From RYN-230 sp963723595 (GTDB lineage: Bacteria; Actinomycetota; Actinomycetes; Streptosporangiales; Streptosporangiaceae): 64,000 bases of DNA. The translations under genes were made by a program, and so were the position numbers. The notes beneath the pieces are model-generated. The model saw nothing but the letters and a program-made list of their open reading frames with translations. It was not told the origin of the DNA and searched no databases. The DNA is taken from NCBI GenBank assembly GCA_963723595.1, contig CAVRRQ010000008.1, positions 41,314 to 105,313 of the forward strand, read 5' to 3'. Positions 38,770 through 47,548 of the stretch are shown here, piece by piece (positions within the stretch are counted from its first letter, which is position 1; each line of letters opens with the position of its first letter).

Positions 38770-38847
38770 GCTGATCTCCCGGTTGGGGGCCTTTTGGGGT
38801 AGTGGCGGGGCAAGCCTATTGCTCAGGCACTGACAAGCCAGCCGGTT

Positions 38848-39786
38848 TCAGCCATTTACCAGAAGGTACTTAGTGACCTTCCCCTTCTTGGCGTTCAGCT
38901 CGAGCACGGCGCCCTGCAGGACGCCGTCGCTGTAAACGCTGCCCGGATTGATGGCCAGCGTCCGGCCCATGCGTTTGATGCCGCGGCTCTCGTGGATGTG
39001 CCCGTGCACCGAGAGCATTGGCTGATAGCTGTTGATCGCGTCCCGCACGGCGGTCGACCCCACCGGCTTCATGACCGCCCCGCCGTGCGTGGGCCGCAGC
39101 GTGTCATCCAGGGCCGGGGCCTCGTCCAGCCCGGTGCCGTAAGGCGGGGCATGGAAATTGAAGATCGCCCGTTCCATGTCCGGAATCTGGCTCACCACCG
39201 CGTCGATCTTTTCCTTGAGCTGATCTTCCGGGGCCTCACGGAATGTGTTCCACGGGGTCGGGTTGGTCCAGCCCATCGACACCAGGTGGAAGCCGTCGAG
39301 GTCGAGGGATTTCGCCTCGCCGAAGGTGACGTTCGGCGAGGCCTCGATGATGTCGTCGATCTCCCAGATGTCGTCGTTGCCGCCGTTCAGAATGCACGGG
39401 ATATTGCCGCCCTGGAGTTTCCCGTCGGCCATGTCCAGCCAGCGGTCCAGGGAGTGGGTCATCTCGGCGCTGAACCGCCGGTCCACCGCGCCCTCTTCGT
39501 CGCTCAGGGCCTGCAGCTCATCGGGGCTGACCAGGGCCGGGTAGTGCCCGGCGTTGCGGATCTTCTTCTGTACCTCTTCGAGTTCGGCCTTGGTTTCCAT
39601 CCGGATGGTTTCGCCGCGGACCACGGCCTGCCAGTAGCCGTTGTGCGCGACGACCGGCACCATGATCTTGCCGGTGACGTCGCCGCCCAGGACGACCAGG
39701 TCGGCCTTGTAGAACGCCGCCGCGTTCAGGAACTTGCGCCAGCAGACTTCGGAGCCGTGGATGTCGGTGGCGAAGAAGACCCTCAT
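38848..39786 (-). CDS. Calcineurin-like metallophosphoesterase
   Basis: 312 residues, intact. Metal-site motifs in order: FFATDIHG (start), VVLGGDVTGK, LNGGNDD (variant of GNHD), FNFHAPPYG, and the closing SVHGHIHESRGIKRMG and INPGSVYSDG. These give the dinuclear metal ligands of the family. The insert of ~90 residues after GGDVTG is larger than in simple YfcE-type enzymes. Downstream of the APC permease gene in position but transcribed the same way; its role in the cluster is unknown. Start at 39786 chosen for the conserved MRVFFATDIHG. Confidence 0.85.
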   Translation of the reverse strand: MRVFFATDIHGSEVCWRKFLNAAAFYKADLVVLGGDVTGKIMVPVVAHNGYWQAVVRGETIRMETKAELEEVQKKIRNAGHYPALVSPDELQALSDEEGAVDRRFSAEMTHSLDRWLDMADGKLQGGNIPCILNGGNDDIWEIDDIIEASPNVTFGEAKSLDLDGFHLVSMGWTNPTPWNTFREAPEDQLKEKIDAVVSQIPDMERAIFNFHAPPYGTGLDEAPALDDTLRPTHGGAVMKPVGSTAVRDAINSYQPMLSVHGHIHESRGIKRMGRTLAINPGSVYSDGVLQGAVLELNAKKGKVTKYLLVNG

Positions 39787-39937
39787 GTGAACATCACGCC
39801 TTCCTGGTACACGGCATGCAAGGTTCACCGGCGCGGTGCGCAACGCCCGTGCGTCCTGTGCAACGTCTAGCACTGCGCCGAAACCGGCGTCAAGCATGAC
39901 GATGCGAATTTAGGCCGCATCCCGGGAAAACCCGCTG

Positions 39938-40712
39938 CTAGTGCGCCACTTCCTCGGGAAGCTCGTACCAGCGGACCCGGTCACCGACGTTGGCCCGGAG
40001 CTTCCACTTGACCCCCTTCGGGGCCGCCTCGGCGATGTCCAGCAGCTGCCGGGCCTGGGCGAGCGGGTCGTAGCGCGGCGCGGGCGGGGCCAACCCGGGG
40101 TTCTCGGCCAGCAAGCCCGGCAGCTTGGCCAGGTTCCCGGTGACCGTCCGCCACCAGCCCCAGTCCGCGGCCAGCACCTTGGTGAACCGCCCGGTGTCGA
40201 TCGCCGGCGGGGGCGCCGTCACCGACCGGCAGGCCGGCGAGCAGCTGGAAGGTGTCCCGCGCGTCCTTCTCGTTCAGCTCGACGATCTGCAGCTTGGACA
40301 GCAGCACGTCCACGGAGTCCACGGTAAACGGCAACCGGCCGAACGACGGGCGGAAGTCCAGCGTGTGGCACATGGTCAGCCGGTCCACCATGACGTCCAC
40401 CGGCCGCCCGGACGGGGCGTTGAAGTACATCTGCCGGTCTCCGTTGAGGTTGTTGAACCGGCGGTCCGGGACGCAGCCCTGGTCGGCGAGCCAGGCCGCC
40501 ACGTCCTTGCGGCCCTTGGCCAGGCAGGCGAAGTCCATGTCCTGGCCGCGGCGCAGCCGGGGCGGGAAATCCGGGCAGAGCACCCGGACGGCCAGGCCGC
40601 CCAGGAGCTTCAGGCCCAGCCCGGCCTCGGCGGCGGCCCGGGCCAGTCCCAGGGCCTCGGGCAGCGGATCGTGCACGGATCCGACGGTTGGCTCGTCTTC
40701 GGGGTCGGCCAT
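39938..40712 (-). CDS. Nucleotidyltransferase-fold protein (frameshifted)
   Basis: About 258 residues. LKLLGGLAVRVLCPDF followed by RRGQDMDFAC is the GG...DxD pattern of minimal/AbiEii-type nucleotidyltransferases; RPVDVMVDRLTMCHTLDF and VLLSKLQIVELNEKDARD add the third acidic residue and the helical part. Frame change near 40215; the C-terminal stretch (TKVLAADWGWWRTVTGNLAKL) is Trp-rich. No antitoxin-like partner is visible beside it, so a toxin-antitoxin role is not supported. Confidence 0.7.
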
Positions 40713-40824
40713 ACCCGGGCCTGCTCTCGTCCCTCGGGGGCACCCGCCGGGAGATAACGGGCCGCCCAGCGCCATTTCGGTAAAAACTCGAGAGTGAGTA
40801 TGCCATGGGCCGCCCGGGACGCAG

Positions 40825-40854
40825 TTGACGCAGAACGGGCAAATTGGTCATTCT
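40825..40854 (+). promoter_or_regulatory. Candidate leaderless promoter of iclR2
   Basis: TTGACG (40825-40830) and CATTCT (40849-40854) are 18 nt apart, and the GTG follows 6 nt after the -10 box, leaving no room for a ribosome binding site. Confidence 0.4.
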
Positions 40855-40860
40855 GGTTGC

Positions 40861-41586
40861 GTGAGCGAAAGCCTGGTTGCGGCGGGCGCAACCTACCAGT
40901 CAGCCGAGCGCGTGCTGACGCTGCTCGCCAGCTTCGAGGACAGCAGGCCGGAACTCAGTGTGACAGAGATCGCCGAGGCGCTGGGCGTGCACAAGTCGAC
41001 CGCCTCGCGGCTGGCCGCCACCCTGGAACGGACCGGTTTCCTGGCCCGGTCCGGCCGGCGGTACCGCCTCGGCGTCGAGATCATCCGGCTCGGCACCGTG
41101 GCCCTGCGCAGCGCCGACATCGTGGCCACCATGCAGCCCGCCATGGAAAAGCTTTCCCAGCTCACCGGCGAGACCATCAACCTCGCGGTACCAGCCGGGC
41201 CGGACGTGCTGAACGTGGCCGAGGTGCCCAGCACCTACATTCTCAGCTCCTCGGGCGGCTGGGTGGGGCGGCGCACCCGGCCGCACGCCGTGGCCAACGG
41301 CAAGGTGCTGCTCGCCTTCGGTGCGCTTCCGGCCCCGGCCCGCCTGGAGCGGTACACGGAGCACACGATCACCAGCCGGGACGCGCTGGCCGGAGAGCTG
41401 GCCCGGATCCGCCGGGACGGCTTCGCCACGGCGGTCGCGGAGCTGGAGGATGGGCTGGTCGCGGTGGCGGCCCCGGTGTTCGGCCCGGGCGGGGGCTGCG
41501 TGGCGGCGGTGTCGATCTCGGGACCGGCCTTCCGGATGCCGCCTGGCCAGCTGAACCAGCTGGGACGGCTCTGCGCGGACTGCTGA
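40861..41586 (+). CDS. IclR-family regulator
   Basis: 241 residues from the GTG at 40861 (a TTG at 40825 would extend it through the likely promoter, so I reject it). Winged helix: SAERVLTLLASFEDSRPELSV, TEIAEALGVHKSTASRLAATLERTGFL; effector domain: TGETINLAVPAGPDVLNVAEVPS, TRPHAVANGKVLLAFGALP, IRRDGFATAVAELEDGLVAVAAPVF. Intact. Located 80 nt before an aldehyde dehydrogenase on the same strand and divergent from the permease/ETF block, so it may control either. Confidence 0.88.
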   Translation: MSESLVAAGATYQSAERVLTLLASFEDSRPELSVTEIAEALGVHKSTASRLAATLERTGFLARSGRRYRLGVEIIRLGTVALRSADIVATMQPAMEKLSQLTGETINLAVPAGPDVLNVAEVPSTYILSSSGGWVGRRTRPHAVANGKVLLAFGALPAPARLERYTEHTITSRDALAGELARIRRDGFATAVAELEDGLVAVAAPVFGPGGGCVAAVSISGPAFRMPPGQLNQLGRLCADC

Positions 41587-41666
41587 GGGCAGGCTGGGGC
41601 GGAGGTCAGGGCGGCGGGTGGGTCCTGGCGGAGAACAACTGATGGCGGGCGGTCGGGAGAGATCAC

Positions 41667-43123
41667 GTGGACGAGTACCTGCTCCATATCGGCGGCGAGT
41701 GGCGCGCGGGACGGGCCGCCCCGGACCCGGCGGCCAGCCCGGCGACCGGCGAGACCTTCGCCTCCGTCGCGGTGGCCGGGACCGCGGACGTGGATGACGC
41801 GGTGCGGGCGGCGGCCCGGGCCTGGCCGGGCTGGGCGGCCCGGTCACCGTTCGACCGGGCTGACTGGTGCGAGCGGGTCGCGGCGGCCATCCTCGGCCGC
41901 CGCGACGACCTGGCCCGGGTGCTCACCCTGGACCAGGGCAAGCCGCTGCAGGCCGAGGCCTACGACGAGGTCGACGAGCTGGCCGGGTACTTCCGGATGG
42001 CGGCGGCGGATGTCCGGCGGCTGGACGGGGCGTACCCCCCGTCCACGTCGGCCGGGCGCCGGGTGATCACCGCCCGGGTGCCGCTGGGCGTGGTCGGCGT
42101 GATCAGCCCCTGGAACTGGCCGTACACCATGGGCGCGGAACTTTTCGCGCCCGCGCTGGCGGCCGGCAACGCGCGTGGTCTGGGTGCCCGCCCCGAGCAC
42201 CAGCGCGTGCTGCGCCGTGCTGGCCGGGATCATCGCGGCGGAGGGCCCGCCGGACGGCGTGTTCAGCTTCCTGCCCGGTCCCGGGCCGGTGGCCGGGGAT
42301 GCGCTGGCCGGGCACCCGGGGGTGGCCGCCGTGGGCTTCATCGGGTCGGTGGCCACCGGCGGGCTGGTCGCGGCGCGCGCGGCGGGCAAGACGCAGCTGC
42401 TCGAACTGGGCGGAAACGGCCCGATGGTGATCCTCGAGGACGCGGACCTGGATCTGGCCGCCGAGGCCGCGCTGGAGGCCGCGTACCTGTGCGCGGGCCA
42501 GAGCTGCACCGCCGGTGAGCGGTTCCTGGTACACGCCGCGGTGCGCGCCGAGTTCACCGAGCGGGTGGTCGCGGCCACCGCGGAACGGGTCCGGCTGGGC
42601 GATCCGTTCGATCCGCAGACCACGATGGGCCCGCTGAACAACGAGGCCACCGCGGCCAAGTTCGACCGGCACGTGGCCGACGCGGTGAATCGGGGCGCCA
42701 AGCTGTGCCACGGCGGGCGGCGCGCTCCCGGCTTCCCCACCCCGCTCTACGCGGAGCCGACCGTGCTGGACGGGGTGACGCGCCGACATGCTGATCGCCA
42801 CCGAGGAGACGTTCGGCCCGGTGGTGCCGATCGTCGAGGTGAGGTCGGCCGCGCAGGCGCTGGAGCTGACCAACTCCTCACCGTTCGGGCTGACCGCGGC
42901 GGTGTTCACCGGCGATCTGGAGCGGGGCCTGGCCTTCGCCGAGCAGGCCCGGGCCGGCTGGGTCAACGTCAACGCCTCCACCAACCTGTGGGAGTCCCAC
43001 CTCCCGTTCGGCGGCCGGTCCGGCTCGGTGAGCGGGCGTGGCCGGGTCGGCGGCCGGTTCGCGATGGAGGCATTCACCGAGCCGAAGACGATCCTCTACC
43101 CAGGGCCCCGGCTCCGCGGTTAG
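41667..43123 (+). CDS. NAD(P)+-dependent aldehyde dehydrogenase (frameshifted)
   Basis: About 486 residues. PLGVVGVISPWNWPYTMGAELFAPALAAGNA (Rossmann part, seen in pieces), VGFIGSVATGG, LLELGGNGPMVILEDADLD with the general-base Glu, CAGQSCTAGERFLVH with the nucleophilic Cys, EETFGPVVPIVEV and the C-terminal LPFGGRSGSVSGRG. Frame changes near 42175 and 42785. Together with the GMC oxidoreductase at 47545 it could oxidise betaine aldehyde to glycine betaine, but ALDH substrates cannot be read from these motifs. Confidence 0.87.
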
Positions 43124-43168
43124 AGCTCAGCGGCTAGAGCTCGGCGGATCGAGCTGAACGGATCGAGC
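43124..43168. repeat. GAGCTCAGCGGAT-type short tandem repeats
   Basis: Four imperfect ~14-bp copies of GAGCTCAGCGGAT fill the gap between the convergent ALDH and lspA stop codons; another repeat family follows in the end of lspA. Confidence 0.6.
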
Positions 43169-43795
43169 TCAGCGGATAGCTTCCGTCCCGGGACCCGCGC
43201 CGCGGGGTTCGCCGCCACGGGGTTCGCTGCCACGGGGGCCAGCACCACGGTGGCCAGCACCACGGGACCCGCGGTCGACCTGGCCGTCGGGGTGCAGGCC
43301 CATGACCGTGAGCAGGACCATCAGCGCGCCGCCGCAGCAGATCGCGGAGTCGGCCAGGTTGAACACGGGCCAGTGCGGCAGCTGGATGAAGTCGACCACC
43401 CAGCCGCGCAGCGGTCCCGGGCTGCGGGCGATCCGGTCGGTCAGGTTGCCGAGCGCCCCGCCGAGCAGCAGGCCCAGCGCAACCGCCCAGCGGCGGCTGG
43501 CCAGGGTGCGGGCCATCCGCAGGATCGCGACGATCACGGCCGCCGCGATCAGCGTGAACACGACCGTGTACCCGTCCGCGCCGAGCGAGAAGGCGGCCCC
43601 GGGATTGCGGAGGTAGTCCAGCTGGAGCAGGGAGCCGATCACCCGGACCGGCGCGTTCTCCTTGAGCGTCGCCACGACGATCACCTTGCTGATCACGTCG
43701 GCCGCGTACACGAGGGCCGCTACCGCGACCAGCACGCCGATCCGCCGCTGGGCTGGCGCCGCCGAAGCGCCGTCCGCCGTGCCGCGCCACCTCAT
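43169..43795 (-). CDS. lspA: Lipoprotein signal peptidase II
   Basis: 208 residues with four hydrophobic segments. The conserved boxes are KVIVVATLKENAPVRVIG, YLRNPGAAFSLG, GALGNLTDRI and VFNLADSAICCG, with catalytic Asp residues in the last two. It removes signal peptides from prolipoproteins. The last ~35 residues are a Gly/Arg/Pro repeat (GAGHRGAGPRGSEPRGGEPR) encoded by short DNA repeats and absent from normal LspA, probably harmless read-through of a minisatellite. Confidence 0.92.
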   Translation of the reverse strand: MRWRGTADGASAAPAQRRIGVLVAVAALVYAADVISKVIVVATLKENAPVRVIGSLLQLDYLRNPGAAFSLGADGYTVVFTLIAAAVIVAILRMARTLASRRWAVALGLLLGGALGNLTDRIARSPGPLRGWVVDFIQLPHWPVFNLADSAICCGGALMVLLTVMGLHPDGQVDRGSRGAGHRGAGPRGSEPRGGEPRGAGPGTEAIR

Positions 43796-43854
43796 CCGGT
43801 CTCCGTTCGCCGGGCCCAAGCTATCCCACGGCGGCGCCCCGCCTCGCCAGCGAG

Positions 43855-46035
43855 CTATCGCACGCCGGACCGCGCCGCGTGCTGCTGCCAGGAGAACGCC
43901 AGCGGGGTCAGCGCGGTCAAGTCGATGGCGGGTTCCACGGTGGAGTAGGACTGCACGTTGTCGGCGAACACGGCCTTCTGCCCGTCGTAGGCCGCATAGG
44001 GAACATCGCCGGGGGCGTTGGCCGCGCAGAGCCGCATGTGCGGCACGGTGCCGGTGGCCGCGAAGGAGTTCGGCCCCTCGACGGTCGCCCCGGCCAGGAC
44101 CGGCGGCTGCCCGTCCAGCGACCCGGCCAGGTTCGCGACCTGGTGCTGCATGCAGTCCGGGTAGACGGTGCCGTCCCCGACGATCAGCGAGACTCCCCAC
44201 GCGTTGCTGCCCAGGATGTCGTCGAGCCAGCGCTGTCCCCAGGCCGCGTATACGGGCCGGCCGGCCAGCGCGTCGTACTCGTCCGCCATCACGGTCAGCC
44301 CGGCGCCGTGGGTGGTGGTGTCCCACTGGTCCCAGGCGAACCCGAAGCCGAATGGGTCACGGCCCGCCGTCCCGATCCCCTTCTGGATCTGCCCGCGCAG
44401 GTTGGCCAGCAACTGGGCCCGGGTGATGGCCAGGCCGCGCACCGGCTGCCGGGCCAGGGCCAGGTCGAGTTCGTAGTCGGCGAGCGCGCTGACGTCGTAG
44501 AGGTTCAGCGTGTCGGACAGGGCCTGCTTGCTGTGCACCCACGCGCTGGCCCAGCCGGCCGCGTCCCGCAGGTAGGTGGCAGCCAACCGGACCGGAAGCC
44601 CGGCCGGCAGGGCCTCCCGGCTGGCACTCCCCTCCTGGAGGGCGCGGGCCAGCTCGGTCGCGCCGAGCATCATGTCGTCCCGCCAGCTGGTCTCCGGGTA
44701 GAAGTCCCAGGGCAGCGCGGTGAGCAGCTGCCCCTTCCAGTGCGTGCCCGCCTGCGCGTACACGGTCTCGGCCTCGCGCAGGCAGTTCGCCGCGTAGCCC
44801 GGGTCGGAGTGCCGGAAGACCTGGTAGCAGAGCGCGAAGTCGGCGGCCAGCCGGCCGGCCAGGTTCGGGCTGATCGGCGCCCCGGGCTTACCGGCCCGGA
44901 ATACCGGCGGGTGCCGGATGTAGACGTCATGCGGATTCGAGCCCTGGTAGTGATCGTCGGCCTGGGGCAGCCGCCAGATGTCGTGATCCCCGGTGTAGTA
45001 GCTGTTCGCCTCGCCGGTGCCGACCTGGTAGTACAGGGTCCTGGTCCGCTGGTGCCACATCCGCTGCAGGAAGTCCAGCCCGAACCGGGCCTCGCCCGTG
45101 AAATCAGCACCCGTGGCCCCTGACCCCGCCCCCGATCCCATCTGCCCCGGGAACGAGGCGATGCCCTGCAGCAGCATGGCCTCGGTGTAGCTGGTCGTCT
45201 CCACGAAGTGCAGGTAGTCCCCGGCGTCGAACCACCCGCCGGACGCGTTGATCCGTACCCCGGTCGCGTACTTGGCCAGGCTGCCTTTGAAGTCCCCGTT
45301 CCCGTCAACCGGCGGGCTGCGGTAGGTCATCGCGCTGAGGTCGTTGAGGTGGCCGGGGGCGCTGCGCAGCGCGGTGTGGATGAAGTCCGGGCCGTCCCGC
45401 TCGTTCTCGTAGAAGTACAGCGCGTTGGCCAGCGGCCGCGCGTAGAGCTGCGCGGCCGGGCCGATCGTGAACCACGGCGAGGCCGCCGAGGCGTCGCCCA
45501 GGATGCCGAATCGGTACCGGCCCGGGGCCCGGACCCGGCTGAACCGGGCGGCCCACACCCAGCGGTACCGCGAGCTCCAGGACCCGAGGTCTTCGAGGGC
45601 CACCCCGGACGCGGCCACCGTGCACGACCCGGCCCGGACCACGACCCAGTGCAGTCCACCCGGGGGCCTGGCCTTGGTCATGATCTCGGCCAGCTTGGCC
45701 GCACCGGACGGGTACCCGACCTGGTCCACCCGGACCGCCGCGGCCGGCGCCCCGGCCGGCGTGCGGTGCGACCCGGTGGTGAGCACGGCCCCCGACGAGG
45801 GCTCGGTGCAGATCTTCGCGACCTGCGAGCCCGCGGGCGCGGCGCCGCGCCCCGGCCCCGCGGCCGTCCCGGTGGAGGCGCCGGCCGTCCCGGCTGCTGC
45901 CCCGGTGGAGGCGCCGGCCGTCCCGGCGGCCCCGCAGAGCGCCGCCGCCAGGCTGAACGCCACCGCGCACGCCCCAGCCCGGGCCGCCCCCCGCCCGTAT
46001 CCTCGTCCGCCTGCCTGCCCGCGCCCAACATCCAT
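43855..46035 (-). CDS. Secreted glycoside hydrolase family 9 protein
   Basis: 726 residues, intact. Signal peptide (ARAGACAVAFSLAAALCGAAGTAGA), an Ala/Gly/Thr-rich linker with a repeated GTAGASTG, an N-terminal Ig-like CelD_N domain (VRVDQVGYPSGAAKLAEI ... FTIG) and a GH9 (alpha/alpha)6 catalytic domain: GGWFDAGDYLHFVE with the catalytic-base aspartates, PHMRLCAANAP in the PHHR position, and YSTVEPAIDLTAL with the proton-donor Glu. GH9 enzymes cleave beta-glucans such as cellulose or related oligosaccharides. No carbohydrate-binding module is seen. Confidence 0.85.
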   Translation of the reverse strand: MDVGRGQAGGRGYGRGAARAGACAVAFSLAAALCGAAGTAGASTGAAAGTAGASTGTAAGPGRGAAPAGSQVAKICTEPSSGAVLTTGSHRTPAGAPAAAVRVDQVGYPSGAAKLAEIMTKARPPGGLHWVVVRAGSCTVAASGVALEDLGSWSSRYRWVWAARFSRVRAPGRYRFGILGDASAASPWFTIGPAAQLYARPLANALYFYENERDGPDFIHTALRSAPGHLNDLSAMTYRSPPVDGNGDFKGSLAKYATGVRINASGGWFDAGDYLHFVETTSYTEAMLLQGIASFPGQMGSGAGSGATGADFTGEARFGLDFLQRMWHQRTRTLYYQVGTGEANSYYTGDHDIWRLPQADDHYQGSNPHDVYIRHPPVFRAGKPGAPISPNLAGRLAADFALCYQVFRHSDPGYAANCLREAETVYAQAGTHWKGQLLTALPWDFYPETSWRDDMMLGATELARALQEGSASREALPAGLPVRLAATYLRDAAGWASAWVHSKQALSDTLNLYDVSALADYELDLALARQPVRGLAITRAQLLANLRGQIQKGIGTAGRDPFGFGFAWDQWDTTTHGAGLTVMADEYDALAGRPVYAAWGQRWLDDILGSNAWGVSLIVGDGTVYPDCMQHQVANLAGSLDGQPPVLAGATVEGPNSFAATGTVPHMRLCAANAPGDVPYAAYDGQKAVFADNVQSYSTVEPAIDLTALTPLAFSWQQHAARSGVR

Positions 46036-46105
46036 CGGCCCAGGCTAGGGCCGCGGTGGCTCCGCCCACAATGGGCCAGTAAAGGTTGTTTCCGGTAGCG
46101 GGCCG

Positions 46106-47548
46106 CTACGAGCGGGCGATGACCTGGAACGTGGCCAGGGTCGGATCGGCCGCGTACGCGATCCGGCCGCCGTCGGCCTGTGCCGCGCGCAGTGCGTCGA
46201 GGGCCGCCACCGTGATCACCTCACCCGGCGCCAGCACCGGTACGCCGGGTGGATAGGGCGCCACCAGTTCGCCGCTCACCCGGCCCACGGCCGCCGCAGC
46301 CGAGCGGGTTTCGTTAGGGCGGAAAAATGCTTCACGTGGCGGCATAGCCATCTCGGGAATGACGGTCCACGACGCGGCCGGCACCGGCCGGCGGGGCGGC
46401 CCGCGGTGCGCCTCGACGATGCCCGCGAGGGTGCTGGTGAACCGGGCCACGGCCGCGTCGTCGTCGGCCAGCGTGACGATCGGGATGATCGTGTCCCGGT
46501 CGGCCATCTCCACCGCCATGCCCGCCGCGATCAGGTCGTTCTCCACCGCGATGCCGTGCGCCCCGGTCCCGGCCAGCAGCACGACCAGCTTGGCGGGCTC
46601 GACTCCCGGGCCGTCCAGCACGTCCAGGCCGGGCACCTGGCGCAGCCGGTCCTTCGCGGCCGCGACCACGCGCAGCAGACGGCCGCACAGGTCCTCGCCG
46701 TCCCGGGCCAGCAGCGCCCGGGCCGCGTCGATACTGGCCATGATCGCGCCGGCCGGGCTGGTCGTGTGCGTCGCCTCGAACGCCCGATCACAACGAGCGG
46801 GGTCCAGGCGGTCTGTGCGGGCCAGGACCAGCGCACCCTGCGTATAGGCGGGCAGGACCTTGTGGGCGCTGGTCACCATGGCGTCCGCGCCCGCCGCCAG
46901 CGCGTGCGGCGGCAGCCCCGGATGGAAGCCGAGGTGCGCGGCCCACGCCGCGTTGACCAGCAGCGGCACCCCGGCCTCGTGCGCGGCCGCCGCGTGCCCG
47001 GCCAGGTCGCCGGTGGTGCCGACGTAGGACGGGTCACCGAGGAACACCGCGCACGCGTCCGGGTGGCGGTCCAGCGCGTCGCGGACCGCGGCGACGGGGA
47101 CCGGGCCGGGGAGCCCGGTCGCCGGGTCGACCGCGGGCAGCACCCACACCGGGTCCAGGCCGGCCAGCACCAGGCCGAGCAGCAGCGACCGGTGCAGCGC
47201 CCGGGTCACCACGACCGGCCGGCCCGGCTCGCCCGCGGCCAGGGCGAGCGCCTGGTTGCCGTGCGTCGAGCCCGCCACCGAGAACCGGCACCAGTCCGCG
47301 CCCCACAGCTCCGCGGCCCGCCGCTCCGCGTCCGCCAGCAGCTCGTCCGCGTGCTTGATCGTGTCCACCCCGCCGTACAGCGGCGCGTCCCCCGCGGTCA
47401 CGTCGCCGGTGAGGTCGCGGCGCTGTTTGTGGCCGGGCACGCTCATCGGGGTGAGCTCACCGGCCGACGCCTGGGCGGTGAACCGCAGCCACCCGGCCAG
47501 CAGCGGCGCGTCGGCAGCCAGCCCCCGGGGATCCCTGGGGTCCGTCAT
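46106..47548 (-). CDS. Orn/Lys/Arg decarboxylase-like PLP enzyme
   Basis: 480 residues, intact, aminotransferase fold type I. The N-terminal MSVPGHKQRRD, AGSTHGNQALALA, the PLP lysine in VTSAHKVLPAYTQGALVL, and C-terminal GELVAPYPPGVPVLAPGEVI match the actinobacterial Orn/Lys/Arg decarboxylase-like group. The position corresponding to the PLP-pyridine Asp (DEAHG in classical members) reads NAAWAAH, with Asn instead of Asp and Trp instead of the stacking His. Its ATG overlaps the stop of the GMC oxidoreductase gene, so the two are coupled. Confidence 0.82.
   Translation of the reverse strand: MTDPRDPRGLAADAPLLAGWLRFTAQASAGELTPMSVPGHKQRRDLTGDVTAGDAPLYGGVDTIKHADELLADAERRAAELWGADWCRFSVAGSTHGNQALALAAGEPGRPVVVTRALHRSLLLGLVLAGLDPVWVLPAVDPATGLPGPVPVAAVRDALDRHPDACAVFLGDPSYVGTTGDLAGHAAAAHEAGVPLLVNAAWAAHLGFHPGLPPHALAAGADAMVTSAHKVLPAYTQGALVLARTDRLDPARCDRAFEATHTTSPAGAIMASIDAARALLARDGEDLCGRLLRVVAAAKDRLRQVPGLDVLDGPGVEPAKLVVLLAGTGAHGIAVENDLIAAGMAVEMADRDTIIPIVTLADDDAAVARFTSTLAGIVEAHRGPPRRPVPAASWTVIPEMAMPPREAFFRPNETRSAAAAVGRVSGELVAPYPPGVPVLAPGEVITVAALDALRAAQADGGRIAYAADPTLATFQVIARS

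Noticed and set aside
39938..40712. AbiE-type toxin-antitoxin pair
   Set aside because: Nucleotidyltransferase fold only; no antitoxin gene next to it.
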